A stretch of DNA of 64,000 nucleotides from Onthophagus taurus (taxonomy: Eukaryota; Arthropoda; Insecta; Coleoptera; Scarabaeidae): contig NC_091973.1 of the NCBI RefSeq assembly GCF_036711975.1, forward strand, positions 1,860,001 to 1,924,000. The letters run 5' to 3'. Below the pieces are notes generated by a model that worked only from the letters and a program-made list of their open reading frames with translations, was not told the DNA's origin and did not search any database. Below, in pieces: positions 50,650 to 62,490 of this stretch; position 1 is the first letter of the stretch; each line of letters opens with the position of its first letter. Made by a program: the position numbers and the translations under genes.

Positions 50650-53600
50650 ATGAAATTAAAATTGTTAGAAATTGGTTGTGGTTTTCTCTTGGGAGTTTAT
50701 TTATTCGTTGGCGTTGCCGCCACCGTGAGACAACTTCCTCATTGCATCGAAAATTCCAATCAAGGGTAAGCTTCAAAAATCAAACAGTGTTTATCAATCA
50801 TTTAATCATTCTTTTTAGGCTTATTTTAGTAAGCACTTTAGATGGCAAATTAAGCGCTTTAAATACTTCCGGAGTGCTGTCATGGCAAATTTCAACTGAT
50901 CCAGGTTCGCTTCTTAAATCAAACATTCATAATCTACAAGTAAGTATGAAGTTATATACAGGTGTCCCATGTAAGAGCTGTTAAACGCATATATTTTATG
51001 ATCTACTAATAAAAAAATAAATGAAATTGCGATTGTTTGTATTATTTTGATTAATTTTGCTATATCTCAATAACTGCAACAGATAGGTATAGGGACATGT
51101 AGTGAAGATTTGTAGAGAATTAAATTCTCTAACTGATAAGCGAATCAAATATGGGTTGTAATTAAATATGGCAAAACAGCAGTTATATTTTTGAACACTG
51201 TATAAGATAGATCAATGTAGCCGATTTTGATTAATTCTGCTATATCTCAACAACTGCAACAGATAGGTATAGGGACATATACTGAAAATTTGTAGAGAAT
51301 TAAATTCTCTATCTGATAAGCGAATCAAATATGGGTTGTAATTAAATATGGCTAAACAGCAGTTATATTTTTGAACACTGTATAAGATAGATCAATGGTG
51401 CCGATTTTGATTAATTCTGCTATATCTCAACAACTGCAACAGATAGGTATAGGGACATATACTGAAAATTTGTAGAGAATTAAATTCTCTATCTGATAAG
51501 CGAATCAAATATGGGTTGCAATTGAATATGGCAAAACAGCAGTTATATTTTTGAACACTGTATAAGATAGATCAATGTAGCCGATTTTGATTAATTTTGC
51601 CATATCTCAACAACTGCAACAGATAGGTATAGGGACATGTACTGAAGATTTGTAGAGAATTAAATTCTCTATCTGATAAGCGAATCAAATATGGGTTGTA
51701 ATTAAATATGGCAAAACAGCAGTTATATTTTTGAACACTGTATAAGATAGATCAATGTAGCCGATTTTGATTAATTCTGCTATATCTCAACAACTGCAAC
51801 AGATAGGTATAGGGACATGTAGTGAAGATTTGTAGAGAATTAAATTCTCTATCTGATAAGCGAATCAAATATGGGTTGTAATTAAATATGGCAAAACAGC
51901 AGTTACATTTTTGAACACTGTATAAGATAGATCAATGTAGCCGATTTTGATTAATTCTGCTATATCTCAACAACTGCAACAGATAGGTATAGGGACATAT
52001 ACTGAAGATTTGTAGAGAATTAAATTCTCTATCTGATAAGCGAAACAAATATGGGTTGTAATTGAATATGGCAAAACAGTAGTTATATTTTTGAACACTC
52101 TGTATAAGATACATCAATGTAGCCGATTTTGATTAATTCTGCTATATCTCAACAACTGCAACAGATAGGTATAGGGACATATACTGAAAATTTGTAGAGA
52201 ATTAAATTCTCTATCTGATAAGCGAATCAAATATGGGTTGTAATTAAATATGGCTAAACAGCAGTTATATTTTTGAACACTCTGTATAAGATAGACCGAC
52301 ATAGCCAGTGAATATTTATCTATTTAAGGATATCCAAGCAGCAAATTAAGATTTAAAGAACACAGTGTTAATTGCTAAAAAAGTTTCTAATTAAAATAAC
52401 TCAAAAACTAAAAGCACTAAATATTTCTCTTTTTTATAGTTAACTAATAATGGGGAATGGATACAAATAATTCCTTCATTAACAGGAAGTTTGTATAAAT
52501 TTAATGGAAAAACTATAGATGCCATTCCAATAACAGCTGAAAGCCTTCTTAAATCCTCCTTTGTTTATGCCAATGACATAGTCATTGCTGGGGGGAAAGA
52601 AGTAAAAACATACGGAGTTGGACTCCATACTGGACATATTTTATATACTTGTTCAGTGAATGGGTGTCATAATAAGACACAAAACGATGGGGAGATTGAC
52701 GACGTCATTATTATCGAGAGGAACACTCTCACTGTTCATGCTCATGAGCCACGAACTGGAAGTGAAAGGTATTTTAAAGTGTTAAAACTTATGTTGCTAT
52801 TTAATAAATGTCTTATCTTTATAGATGGAACTTCAGTGTGGGACATCACAACGTAAAAATACCACATCACGATTGCGCAAATTTAATCACGACAAAGATG
52901 GATTTTAACATCACAGCAATACCTCCAGAGGGGCTTATACAAGCATCAAAAATAGAAGATAAGGAAAATAAATTTATTTGGGAGAAAAAATTTGAATCTC
53001 CTATCGTGGACGTTTGGATATGGGATGGAAAAGATTTGCAAAGCGTCGATACTTTTGAATCGGCCGCGATTGTAGAAAATGATGTTAAGAATAATCCTCT
53101 AATTTACTTAGCGATGCATAACAAACAATTGTATATCCACGAATCGAAGGAGATGTTAAAAAAGTTGCAACACAGCCGGTATAGCGAGTATGAAGTAATT
53201 GAAAGTAAAGGTGTTTTAACTATTCCATGGAAACCGGTTGTGGCATCATCTTCGGATGTAAACACGAAAGATCTTGACCAATCCACCGCTATTTCCGTTT
53301 TGTATGGGTCAGAATACGTGAACGGAAATGGATTTTATTTATATGATGAAGAAAAGAAAGACGAAGATGCCTACTCTTGCCCGGATAATTTAACCGACGC
53401 GGGAACTTTCGAAAATGGAATGTTATTTCTTTGGCCACTACAATGGCATTGGACGATCCATCTAACAATTATTACCGCAATTTGCGTAGCTTATTTCCTA
53501 TGTAATTTTGAAGTTAAAACTCAACCCGATTGCATAGTTCAAATTGATACAAAACGAGTCCCTTCCGTATCCAACGCAACAGAACCGGAAACATCAACTT

Positions 53601-54706
53601 TTACATCACATTACGAATGTAGCTTCGAAACGATTGGTTGTTTGGGTAAAGGAGGTTTCGGGGTGGTCTTTGAAGCCAAACAAAAAATTGATCAATGTGG
53701 TTATGCCATTAAAAGAATCACGTTGGATAAAGAAGAATACACCGAATTGGTTCTGCGTGAAGTTAGAGCATTAGCCAATTTGGATCATAAGAATATTGTT
53801 CGATATTTTAATTCGTGGTTTGAAAGACCACCGCTAGGTTTTTGTTATGAACATGATAAAGATCTGATTGAATCGACGTACGATGAAACTACCCCAGTGA
53901 AAACACACAAAAATACGCATAAAAGGAACAATTCCACTATTATTGATATGAGCGAAATGGAATCTTCTGGTGGGATTGTATTTTTAGATGAAACTAAGAC
54001 GGATAAAAAGAGTGGCATTACTAATAATAAAAATCATCAGATATCCACGCCATCACAAAGTATTTCTTACAAAACAAAATCTCACTCAAACGATACAAGA
54101 GAAACATTTGTTGAACGAACCCCAATTTATCTTTATATTCAAATGCAATTGTGTCAAGCGGAAAGTTTAAAAGAATGGTTGCTCGATAACTCGGATAATC
54201 GGGATAAAACGTTTTCGTTAAATATATTTAAGCAAATAGTTGAAGCAGTCGCTTATGTTCACTCAAAAAATTTGATACATAGAGATTTAAAACCCAGTAA
54301 TATCTTTTTCTCCATGGAAGGAATAATTAAAGTTGGCGATTTTGGTTTAGTTACTACGATGGATAATATTTCCGATAACAGCGTGGCATTTAACGAGTCA
54401 ATTTTGCAAAGCCATACTAAAGGTGTTGGAACTCAACTTTACATGAGTCCCGAGCAAATTGAAAAGAAAAAGTACAATTACAAAGTCGATATTTATTCTT
54501 TGGGGGTGATATTGTACGAATTAATGGTTCCGTTTTCCACCGAATCGGAAAGGATTAGAACATTGACTGATTTACGCAAAGGCAATTACGTTGAGGAATT
54601 CGTAAACGATCACGATTACGAATTTCGGGTGCTCCAAAATATGCTGGCGCACAATCCGGATGATCGTCCGACAACGGCTCAAATTCAAACGTCGTTGTTT
54701 TCTTAA
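50650..54706 (+). CDS. PEK: PEK/PERK eIF2alpha kinase, ER-stress sensor
   Basis: Exons 50650-50765, 50819-50939, 52440-52768 and 52825-54706 join in phase to give 815 residues. A hydrophobic leader (FLLGVYLFVGVAATV) starts the ER-luminal sensor, which has the beta-propeller-like phrase LVSTLDGKLSALNTSGVLSW. A membrane span (~398-415, IHLTIITAICVAYFLC) is followed by the cytosolic kinase domain (~453-815). The glycine loop GKGGFGVVF, Lys ~485 in YAIKRI, HRDLKPSNIFF (~676), DFGLVT (~694) and GTQLYMSPEQ are all intact. A ~100-residue insert lies between the lobes (~523-621), a hallmark of eIF2alpha kinases. It phosphorylates eIF2alpha during the unfolded protein response. It is shorter than typical PERK (~1000-1100 residues), mainly in the luminal part and the insert. 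The first exon is inferred from splice phase and the leader. Confidence 0.94.
51041..52307. repeat. 180 bp satellite in PEK intron 2, seven monomers
   Basis: CCGATTTTGATTAATTCTGC starts at 51221, 51401, 51581, 51761, 51941 and 52123, with the first partial unit from ~51041. The period is exactly 180 bp until a 2 bp insertion (ACTCTGTATAAG) in the last two units. Monomers are ~97% alike by eye. Because 180 is a multiple of 3, stop-free frames run through the array without meaning. Confidence 0.97.
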
Positions 54707-55434
54707 AAACACATCGCTGTGATTAATATTTAGGGACCTGTGATTCCTAGCGGTTAGTATTAAGGTATCATTAGATTAGCTCGAATTAATTTTAAATTTT
54801 TTACTTTGTAAAAGTATTATTACGTTTATTTTTCGAGATATTATTACAACTTTGGAGTTCTTTAGTGATTCGATAATTATGCATATTTACCAGATATTAT
54901 ATTTAATTACATTAAAATTTTGTCTTAATAAAGTGTGAAATCTTTCAACATAATCGCCGGTAATTATGCTTAAATTTATCGGATTGTTTATAACGTGTAT
55001 GCAATATTGGATTATATAAGTCATTGCTATAACGATTAGGTTGTGTGGATGCTCATTTAACATCTTCGATTTGATTTTTGTTGTTATAATATAAGATAGT
55101 GTTATTGTTGTTAAATAAAATAAAATAGCGGACTCCTGGGATGTAACAATGCGATAGTTTTATTCTTATTTCTTGTTTCCTTAAGTTTAAGAACTTATTA
55201 GAATTAATATTGAGTTTATATTCCCTTTATTCGACTGCGTATTTTAATATATATATTAATTAAATAAATTTTTATAAATAAGTTGATTTCTTTTATTTCA
55301 TAAAAGTATAAAAACGAGTAAAACAACTTATTTAACTTACACAAAAAACTAAAAGAGATTACGAAACAGCTGGAGAGGTGACAAGAGTCACGATGAAACA
55401 AAACCGCGAATGTTGAAAGTGATCCTCAAGTATT
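54707..55434 (+). other. PEK 3' UTR and downstream AT-rich DNA
   Basis: AATAAA at 54927-54932 is the likely polyadenylation signal. The rest is AT-rich with no supported feature. Confidence 0.5.
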
Positions 55435-57960
55435 GTTAGTGATATAAGAAATAATCTCGGCCGACTTCGAAGACGTCGGTCGCCCCAAGTATTCTTAACA
55501 ACACTTAGGGCGGCCAAGATTATTTCTTCCATAAACAACATATACAACTTTTAAAACTATGAATTTAGCAAATTTTCATATTTTTCTCGATATTTATGCA
55601 TCTGAGCGTAAAAGTGAAAGAGAGCAATATTGTTAAGAATAAAATTTGCTACAACTTTTATTCTAAAAGTTTTTTTATAGCATGCTCCGATTCTGAAATG
55701 TTACCATTACCTACTTAAAACAACGAAATTCATAAAATTTTCATATTTTCGTATTTTTCTCGATATCTATGCATCTCAGAGCAAAAGTGAAAGGGAGCAA
55801 TATTGTTAAGAATAAAATTTGCTACAACTTTTGTTTCAAAAGTTTTTTTGTAATGTGCTCCGAATCTCGAGTGATGCCATTAACAACTTGTAAAACTACG
55901 AATTTAGCATATTTTCGTATTTTTCTCGATATTTATACATCTGAGAGCAAAAGTGCTAGAGAGCGATATTGTTAAGAATAAAATTTCCTACAACTTTTGT
56001 TCTAAAAGTTTTTTTGTAATATGCTCCGAACCCCAAGTGTTTTGATATAAGGAATAATCTCGGCCGACTTCGAAGACGTCGGCCGCCACAAGTATCCTGA
56101 ACAATACTTAGGACGGCCGACGTCTTCGAAGTCGGCCGAGATTATTTCTTCCATAAACAGCATATAACTTTTAAAACTATGAATTTAGCAAATTTCATAT
56201 TTTTCTCGATATTTATGCATCTGAGTGTAAAAGTGCAAGAGAGCAATATTGTTAAGAACAAAATTTGCTATAACTTTTGTTTCAAAAGTTTTTTTGTAGT
56301 GTGCTCCGAATCTCGAGTGACACCATTAACAACTTGTAAAACTAAGAATTCAACAAACTTTCATATTTTTGTATTTTTCTCGATATTTATGCATCTGAAA
56401 GCAAAAATGAAAGAGAGCAATATTGTTAAGAATAGAATTTGCTACAACTTTTATTCTAAAAGTTTTTTTATAGCATGCTCCGATTCTGAAATGTTACCAT
56501 TACCTACTTAAAACAACGAAATTCATCAAATTTTCATATTTTCGTATTTTTCTCGATATCTATGCATCTCAGAGCAAAACTGAAAGAGACCAATATTGTT
56601 AAGAATAAAATTTGCTACAACTTTTGCTTCAAAAGTTTTTTGTAGTGTGCTCCGAATCTTGAGTGATACCATTAACAACTTGTAAAACAACGAATTCAGC
56701 ATATTTTCGTATTTTTCTCGATATTTATGCATCTGAGAGCAAAAGTGCTAGAGAGCGATATTGTTAAGAATAAAATTTCCTACAACTTTTGTTCTAAAAG
56801 TTTTTTTGTAATATGCTCCGAACCCCAAGTGTTTTGATATAAGGAATAATCTCGGCCGACTTCGAAGACGTCGGCCGCCACAAGTATCCTGAACAATACT
56901 TAGGACGGCCGACGTCTTCGAAGTCGGCCGAGATTATTTCTTCCATAAACAGCATATAACTTTTAAAACTATGAATTTAGCAAATTTCATATTTTTCTCG
57001 ATATTTATGCATCTGAGTGTAAAAGTGCAAGAGAGCAATATTGTTAAGAACAAAATTTGCTATAACTTTTGTTTCAAAAGTTTTTTTGTAGTGTGCTCCG
57101 AATCTCGAGTGACACCATTAACAACTTGTAAAACTAAGAATTCAACAAACTTTCATATTTTTGTATTTTTCTCGATATTTATGCATCTGAAAGCAAAAAT
57201 GAAAGAGAGCAATATTGTTAAGAATAGAATTTGCTACAACTTTTATTCTAAAAGTTTTTTTATAGCATGCTCCGATTCTGAAATGTTACCATTACCTACT
57301 TAAAACAACGAAATTCATCAAATTTTCATATTTTCGTATTTTTCTCGATATCTATGCATCTCAGAGCAAAACTGAAAGAAACCAATATTGTTAAGAATAA
57401 AATTTGCTACAACTTTTGCTTCAAAAGTTTTTTGTAGTGTGCTCCGAATCTTGAGTGATACCATTAACAACTTGTAAAACAACGAATTCAGCATATTTTC
57501 GTATTTTTCTCGATATTTATGCATCTGAGAGCAAAAGTGCTAGAGAGCGATATTGTTAAGAATAAAATTTCCTACAACTTTTGTTCTAAAAGTTTTTTTG
57601 TAATATGCTCCGAACCCCAAGTGTTTTGATATAAGGAATAATCTCGGCCGACTTCGAAGACGTCGGCCGCCACAAGTATCCTGAACAATACTTAGGACGG
57701 CCGACGTCTTCGAAGTCGGCCGAGATTATTTCTTCCATAAACAGCATATAACTTTTAAAACTATGAATTTAGCAAATTTCATATTTTTCTCGATATTTAT
57801 GCATCTGAGTGTAAAAGTGAAAGAGAGCAATATTATTAAGAACAAAATTTGCTATAACTTTTGTTTCAAAAGTTTTTTTGTAGTGTGTTCCGAATCTCGA
57901 GTGACACCATTAACAACTTGTAAAACTAAGAATTCAACAAACTTTCATATTTTTGTATTG
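55435..57960. repeat. Composite tandem repeats: satellite-B monomers plus GC palindromes, 792 bp period
   Basis: Two levels are visible. The basic ~180-200 bp monomer has CTCGATATTTATGCATCTGA, AGAGAGCAATATTGTTAAGA, GTTTTTTTGTAATATGCTCC and ACAACTTGTAAAACTA. Groups of monomers alternate with a foldback pair of GC palindromes (56060-56145, 56852-56937, 57644-57729). The whole 792 bp unit is tandemly repeated: ATGAATTTAGCAAATTTCAT occurs at 56179, 56971 and 57763, with almost no differences between the first two units. The apparent ORFs that repeat every 792 bp are by-products. Confidence 0.95.
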
Positions 57961-58935
57961 AGCATAAACAACGATTTAAAAATCAGAATGCTATATTTTT
58001 CTGTAGTCCTTTAGGAGGTTGAGACATTGATGGAGCCCCCTATTGAAAATAATAACAATTTTAGAGGGTAACACGCATAATAGCCTATTAAGACACCTCG
58101 TTGAATGATTTTCCCACACTTGGGAACACATATCCAATGAATTCATAATAGTTGAATCCCCACTTTCTTTGATAACTTCTTGCAGTGTTACTGGTACTTG
58201 GTCACTTCCAGAGATCTGGAAGAATGTGATAGGGGGTATGAGTGAAACAGGTTTGAACGAATTGAATTACTATTTCAACACCGGGAGGTATAAACAAAGT
58301 CTGATTCTATATTTAAGTATTAATAATAGGATTAGAATTATTCAGTCCATTTTTTCTTGTGATTTGATTAAATCAATAGTTTCTTATACTGTTAATTCTT
58401 CCATTATTAATAATCCGTTCTATTTCTTCGATATATACCATTCAACTTTTCCATGTGTTGTTTTCAAAATAAATTTTTTCCTGCCTTTATTACCACATTT
58501 TGCTAATAATAAGTCACTTCTGAAATGAAATTGGATTTATATATGATTTAAACAAAATATTTTAGACAAAATTTGATCAATCGAACCTGCAGTATTCTTT
58601 TGGTTCCAACTGTACTTGCGCTTGCTAAAACTTGTTCCTTTGGATTATTAATTTAAAACAATTTAAAACGTCCATAATGTATCTCTGAGTGCAAATAAAG
58701 TTAAAACGAGAAAATTAACTTTATTAATTGGTAATTTTTATAAAAAGATAGATATTTTTTGTTTAATAACTTTACTTATCATAATTTGTAGGTTAAGTTC
58801 GCTTATAGTTCGAATATTTTTCGTTTTGAGGTTGGCGCTTCACGATTCGTATTTGATTTAAATTAAATTCTCCGCATTCGAGGTATTTTTACTTTTAATA
58901 ATTTATTTATTACAACAAAATGTTTAATTTGTCTC
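57961..58935. other. Intergenic DNA before the kinase-only gene, no supported gene
   Basis: Contains one 119-codon ORF (58169-58528) opening with SLPEIWKNVIGG-like sequence, faintly like the start of a reverse-transcriptase segment, but the remainder is low-complexity and I do not support it as a gene. The right part is AT-rich promoter-proximal DNA. Confidence 0.35.
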
Positions 58936-58980
58936 AATCTTAGGTATTCCAACGATATTACCAATCCAAGCTAAATAACT

Positions 58981-60027
58981 ATGGTAAGACATCACACATT
59001 TCTATGATCACTTTAAAACATCTCATTTTCACAGGAACACGAATCATATTTAGACGTAATTAAGAATTATGGGCAGCCACCACGCCAATCAACTTTTGCC
59101 TCATATATGGAAACCACCTTCAATGTACTTAGTAATTTGGGTTCCGGAGGGTTCGGAAGTGTTTTTGAAGTAAAACATAGGAATACTGAACGTAGTTATG
59201 CTATTAAAAGAGTTAAAATAGAACGAAATAAAGGCGTGGATTATGCTATCCGTGAAATGTTGGTGTTAAAAGCGTTGAATCATCCGAATATTGTTCGATA
59301 TTTTGACTCATGGCTGGAACGAACACCCTCTGATTTTTGTTACGATCATTATTATTACTATAATTGTAACAAGTCATCTTGTAACTTAACGAAAGCTGTG
59401 GCATCCCGTTGTAACTGCTGCCCTGTGAATCCTCACTCAAATGACATGAAAATTTTCTTTTTTATTCAAATGGAGTTGTGTCTAACAGGAAGTTTAAAAG
59501 ATTGGCTGTTTTTCACCGCGCCTAATCGCGTTAAAGCGGATTCTTTAGACGTTTTTAGACAAATTGTTGATGGAGTTGCTTATATTCATTCTAAAAATTT
59601 AATACACCGAGATTTAAAACCGTGCAACATTTTTTTCTCATTGAATGGAGTCGTGAAAATTGGAGATTTTGGCTTAGTCACTAGTATGGATAACCATGGT
59701 AACAACGAAGAGTTAGACAACTCAATAGAGCAAAGTCACACGCGAGGTGCTGGAACACAGCTCTATATGAGCCCAGAAGTATATTATACGAAAACGTACG
59801 ACAATAAAGCTGATATTTTTGCGTTAGGGATGATATTGTACGAATTAATGGTCCCATATTCAAACGAAGAGGATAGAACTAGAGGATTGATAGATTTACG
59901 ACGAGCAATATATAACGTAGTCTTCGTATTGAATGATATACACGAGTTTCACTCAGTTGTAAATATGATGTGTATAAATCCGGATGATCGTCCAACAATT
60001 TTCGAAGTTAGAGAAATGTTTTCTTAA
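58981..60027 (+). CDS. PEK-like protein kinase lacking luminal and membrane regions
   Basis: The exon ending ATG|GTAAGA (58981-58983) joins to 59035-60027 after a 51 nt intron ending TTTTCACAG, giving 331 residues. The frame is open through that junction, adding 25 residues before Met 59107. The protein is one kinase domain: glycine loop GSGGFGSVF, Lys ~59 in YAIKRV, the NIVRYFDSWLE block, HRDLKPCNIFF, GDFGLVTSMDN and GTQLYMSPEV. All catalytic residues are present. NIVRYF-SW, DFGLVT-MD and VPYS-ED-R-L-DLR match the neighbouring PEK and mark it as a PEK-type eIF2alpha kinase rather than GCN2. The inter-lobe insert is only ~40 residues and Cys-rich (CNKSSC, RCNCCPV). There is no signal peptide or membrane span, so it should be cytosolic or nuclear. 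It is probably a local duplicate of PEK's last exon; expression is unknown. Confidence 0.85.
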
Positions 60028-60255
60028 AAATTATTTATTTGTTTCACTAAGTTTTGATAAATTAAAATTATTCTGTGTTATTAAATGTTATTTAAAAAAA
60101 TTAGTCGCATTCCTGTGATACATTATTATTAAGCAATGTTTTCTTAAAAATTATTTATTTGTTTCACTAAGTTTTGATAAATTAAAATTATTCTGTGTTA
60201 TTAAATGTTATTTAAAAAATTAGTCGCATTCCTGTGATACATTATTATTAAGCAA
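60014..60255. repeat. ~120 bp direct duplication including the kinase stop codon
   Basis: ATGTTTTCTTAAAAATTATT at 60016 is repeated at 60136, followed by near-identical sequence through GTGATACATTATTATTAAGC. The second copy thus carries an out-of-context copy of the last codons and stop of the kinase gene. A more diverged third echo runs from ~60256 to ~60450. AATAAA at 60448-60453 could be the polyadenylation signal. Confidence 0.9.
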
Positions 60256-60530
60256 TCGTTTTTGATTTACCTCTGTGATAATGTATTTTCAAATATAGTT
60301 TACTAAGTTATAAATATTAATTGTTCTGCCTTTTTGAACGTTAATATATAGCGAATTAAAATAGTCTTATTGTTGTGATATGTTAATATTAAGCAAACGT
60401 TTTTGATAATGTATTTTGTAATAAAAATTGTTCACTAAGTTTTGATAAATAAAGTTTATATTTAATATAATTCTTCAAAGTAACTTTTCCCCCAAAATTA
60501 ATTGGAATCGGAACACCAGACATAGCGGTA

Positions 60531-60650
60531 CCCTTACCAACGATAGAAGAAGTGGGTGACGCCAGAATGGGTTGCATCCCAGCCGAATTGTATAAAGATA
60601 GCGGAGATACTCTGCAGGAGCACCTATACAACTTAATAAACCATATATAG
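60531..60650 (+). pseudogene. Non-LTR retrotransposon reverse-transcriptase fragment
   Basis: In frame from 60531 the translation reads PTIEEVGDARMG, then CIPAELYKDSGDTLQEHLYN and LINHI before a TAG at 60648. From family knowledge, the phrase I-P-A-E-L-(Y/F)-K-x-G-x-x-L-x-x-x-L is the conserved start of the reverse-transcriptase domain of LINE-type elements. It is only ~40 codons, interrupted, and a relic. Confidence 0.7.
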
Positions 60651-60797
60651 GCAGAAGAAACGATATCTAACGACGGGAAAAAATTAAGATATGTCCAATA
60701 CATAAGAAGAGTCAGAAAATGAAGTCCGAAAATTACATTGCTGTGCACTCAAAAGACGCCAAACATAGTGAATATCAACATTAAAAACTTTATTGAA

Positions 60798-62490
60798 GAA
60801 ATAATCTCGGCCGACTTCGAAGACGTCGGCCGCCCTAAGTATTGTTTGCGATACTTGGGTTGGGTTCTGTTTGGCTGAGATTATTTCTCAACCCAACCCA
60901 ACCTACGTTTTGTACTTGATACTTAGGTTGGGTTGCAGGCGAAGATCATGCTCCATCACGAACAATACTTATGGCGGCCGACGTCTGCGAAGTCGGCCGA
61001 GATTATTACCTATATCAACAGAAATAATCTCGGCCGACTTTGAAGACGTCGGCCGCCCTAAGTATTGTTTGCGATACTTGGGTTGGGTTCTGTTTGGCTG
61101 AGATTATTTCTCAACCCAACCCAACCTACGTTTTGTACTTGATACTTAGGTTGGGTTGCAGGCGAAGATCATGCTCCATCACGAACAATACTTATGGCGG
61201 CCGACGTCTGCGAAGTCGGCCGAGATTATTACCTATATCAACAGAAATAATCTCGGCCGACTTCGAAGACGTCGGCCGCCCTAAGTATTGTTTGCGATAC
61301 TTGGGTTCTGTTCTGTTTGGTTGAGATTATTTCTCAACCCAACCCAACCTACGTTTTGTACTTGATACTTAGGTTGGGTTGCAGGCGAAGATCATGCTCC
61401 ATCACGAACAATACTTATGGCGGCCGACGTCTGCGAAGTCGGCCGAGATTATTACCTATATCAACAGAAATAATCTCGGCCGACTTCGAAGACGTCGGCC
61501 GCCCTAAGTATTGTTTGCGATACTTGGGTTCTGTTCTGTTTGGCTGAGATTATTTCTCAACCCAACCCAACCTACGTTTTGTACTTGATACTTAGGTTGG
61601 GTTGCAGGCGAAGATCATGCTCCATCACGAACAATACTTATGGCGGCCGACGTCTTCGAAGTCGGCCGAGATTATTACCTATATCAACAGAAATAATCTC
61701 GGCCGACTTCGAAGACGTCGGCCGCCCTAAGTATTGTTTGCGATACTTGGGTTGGGTTCTGTTTGGCTGAGATTATTTCTCAACCCAACCCAACCTACGT
61801 TTTGTACTTGATACTTAGGTTGGGTTGCAGGCGAAGATCATGCTCCATCACGAACAATACTTATGGCGGCCGAACAAGTATTGTTCATGATATAAGAAAT
61901 AATCTCGGCCGACTTCGAAGACGTCGGCCGCACTAAGTATTGTTCGCGATACTTAGGTTGGGTTGCAGGTGAAGACCATGCTTCATCATAAACAATACTT
62001 ATGGCTGCCGACGTCTTCGAAGTCGGCCGAGATTATTACCTATATCAACAGAAATAATCTCGGTCGACTTCGAAGACGTCAACCGCACTAAATATTGTTC
62101 TTTAGACTTACAGGCGAAGATCATGCTCCATCACGAACAATATTTATGGCGGCCGAACAAGTATTGTTCATGATATAAGAAATAATCTCGGCCGACTTCG
62201 AAGACGTCGGCCGCACTAAGTATTGTTCTTTATACTTGGGTTGGGTTGCATGTGAAGACCATGCTTCATCATAAACAATACTTATGGCGGCCGACGTCTT
62301 CGAGATTATTACCTATATCAACAGAAATAATCTCGGCCGACTTGGAAGACGTCTGCCGCCCTAAGTATTGTTCGCGATACTTAGGTTGGGTTGAGTTGGG
62401 TTGGATTAGATTACATATAGGCAAAGATCATAGGCGAGATTATTTCTGTTGATATAAAAAATAATCTCGGCCGACTTCGAAGACGTCTTC
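60798..62490. repeat. Tandem array of a 223 bp foldback (MITE-like) unit
   Basis: Units start with GAAATAATCTCGGCCGACTT at 60798, 61021, 61244, 61467 and 61690 (exact 223 bp spacing), then degenerate copies with deletions run to ~62490. Each unit begins with the GC palindrome plus CCCTAAGTATTGTT and ends with the inverse AACAATACTTATGGCGGCCG plus palindrome and GAGATTATT, so each is a ~50 bp-armed foldback. Inside are AACCCAACCCAACC and GGTTGGGTT blocks. Repeated ORFs every 223 bp are artefacts. Confidence 0.95.

Noticed and set aside
51932-52302. Two near-identical ~60-codon reverse-strand ORFs
   Set aside because: The 180 bp satellite period is a multiple of three, which keeps frames open by chance.
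56179-57303. Identical ~110-codon ORFs repeated every 792 bp
   Set aside because: They lie entirely in satellite-B tandem repeats, are low-complexity when translated, and the same region is broken elsewhere in the array.
58169-58528. 119-codon ORF with a weak reverse-transcriptase-like opening
   Set aside because: Only about ten residues are suggestive and the rest is biased sequence without RT motifs. Kept as unassigned DNA.
60871-61770. Four ~76-94 codon ORFs repeated every 223 bp
   Set aside because: By-products of the 223 bp foldback array. They read through inverted arms and have no domain signature.
60798-62490. Regularly spaced repeats that could suggest a CRISPR array
   Set aside because: Units are directly joined foldbacks without unique spacers, in a eukaryotic intron-bearing context. 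The same reasoning applies to the arrays at 2431, 19985, 51041 and 55435.
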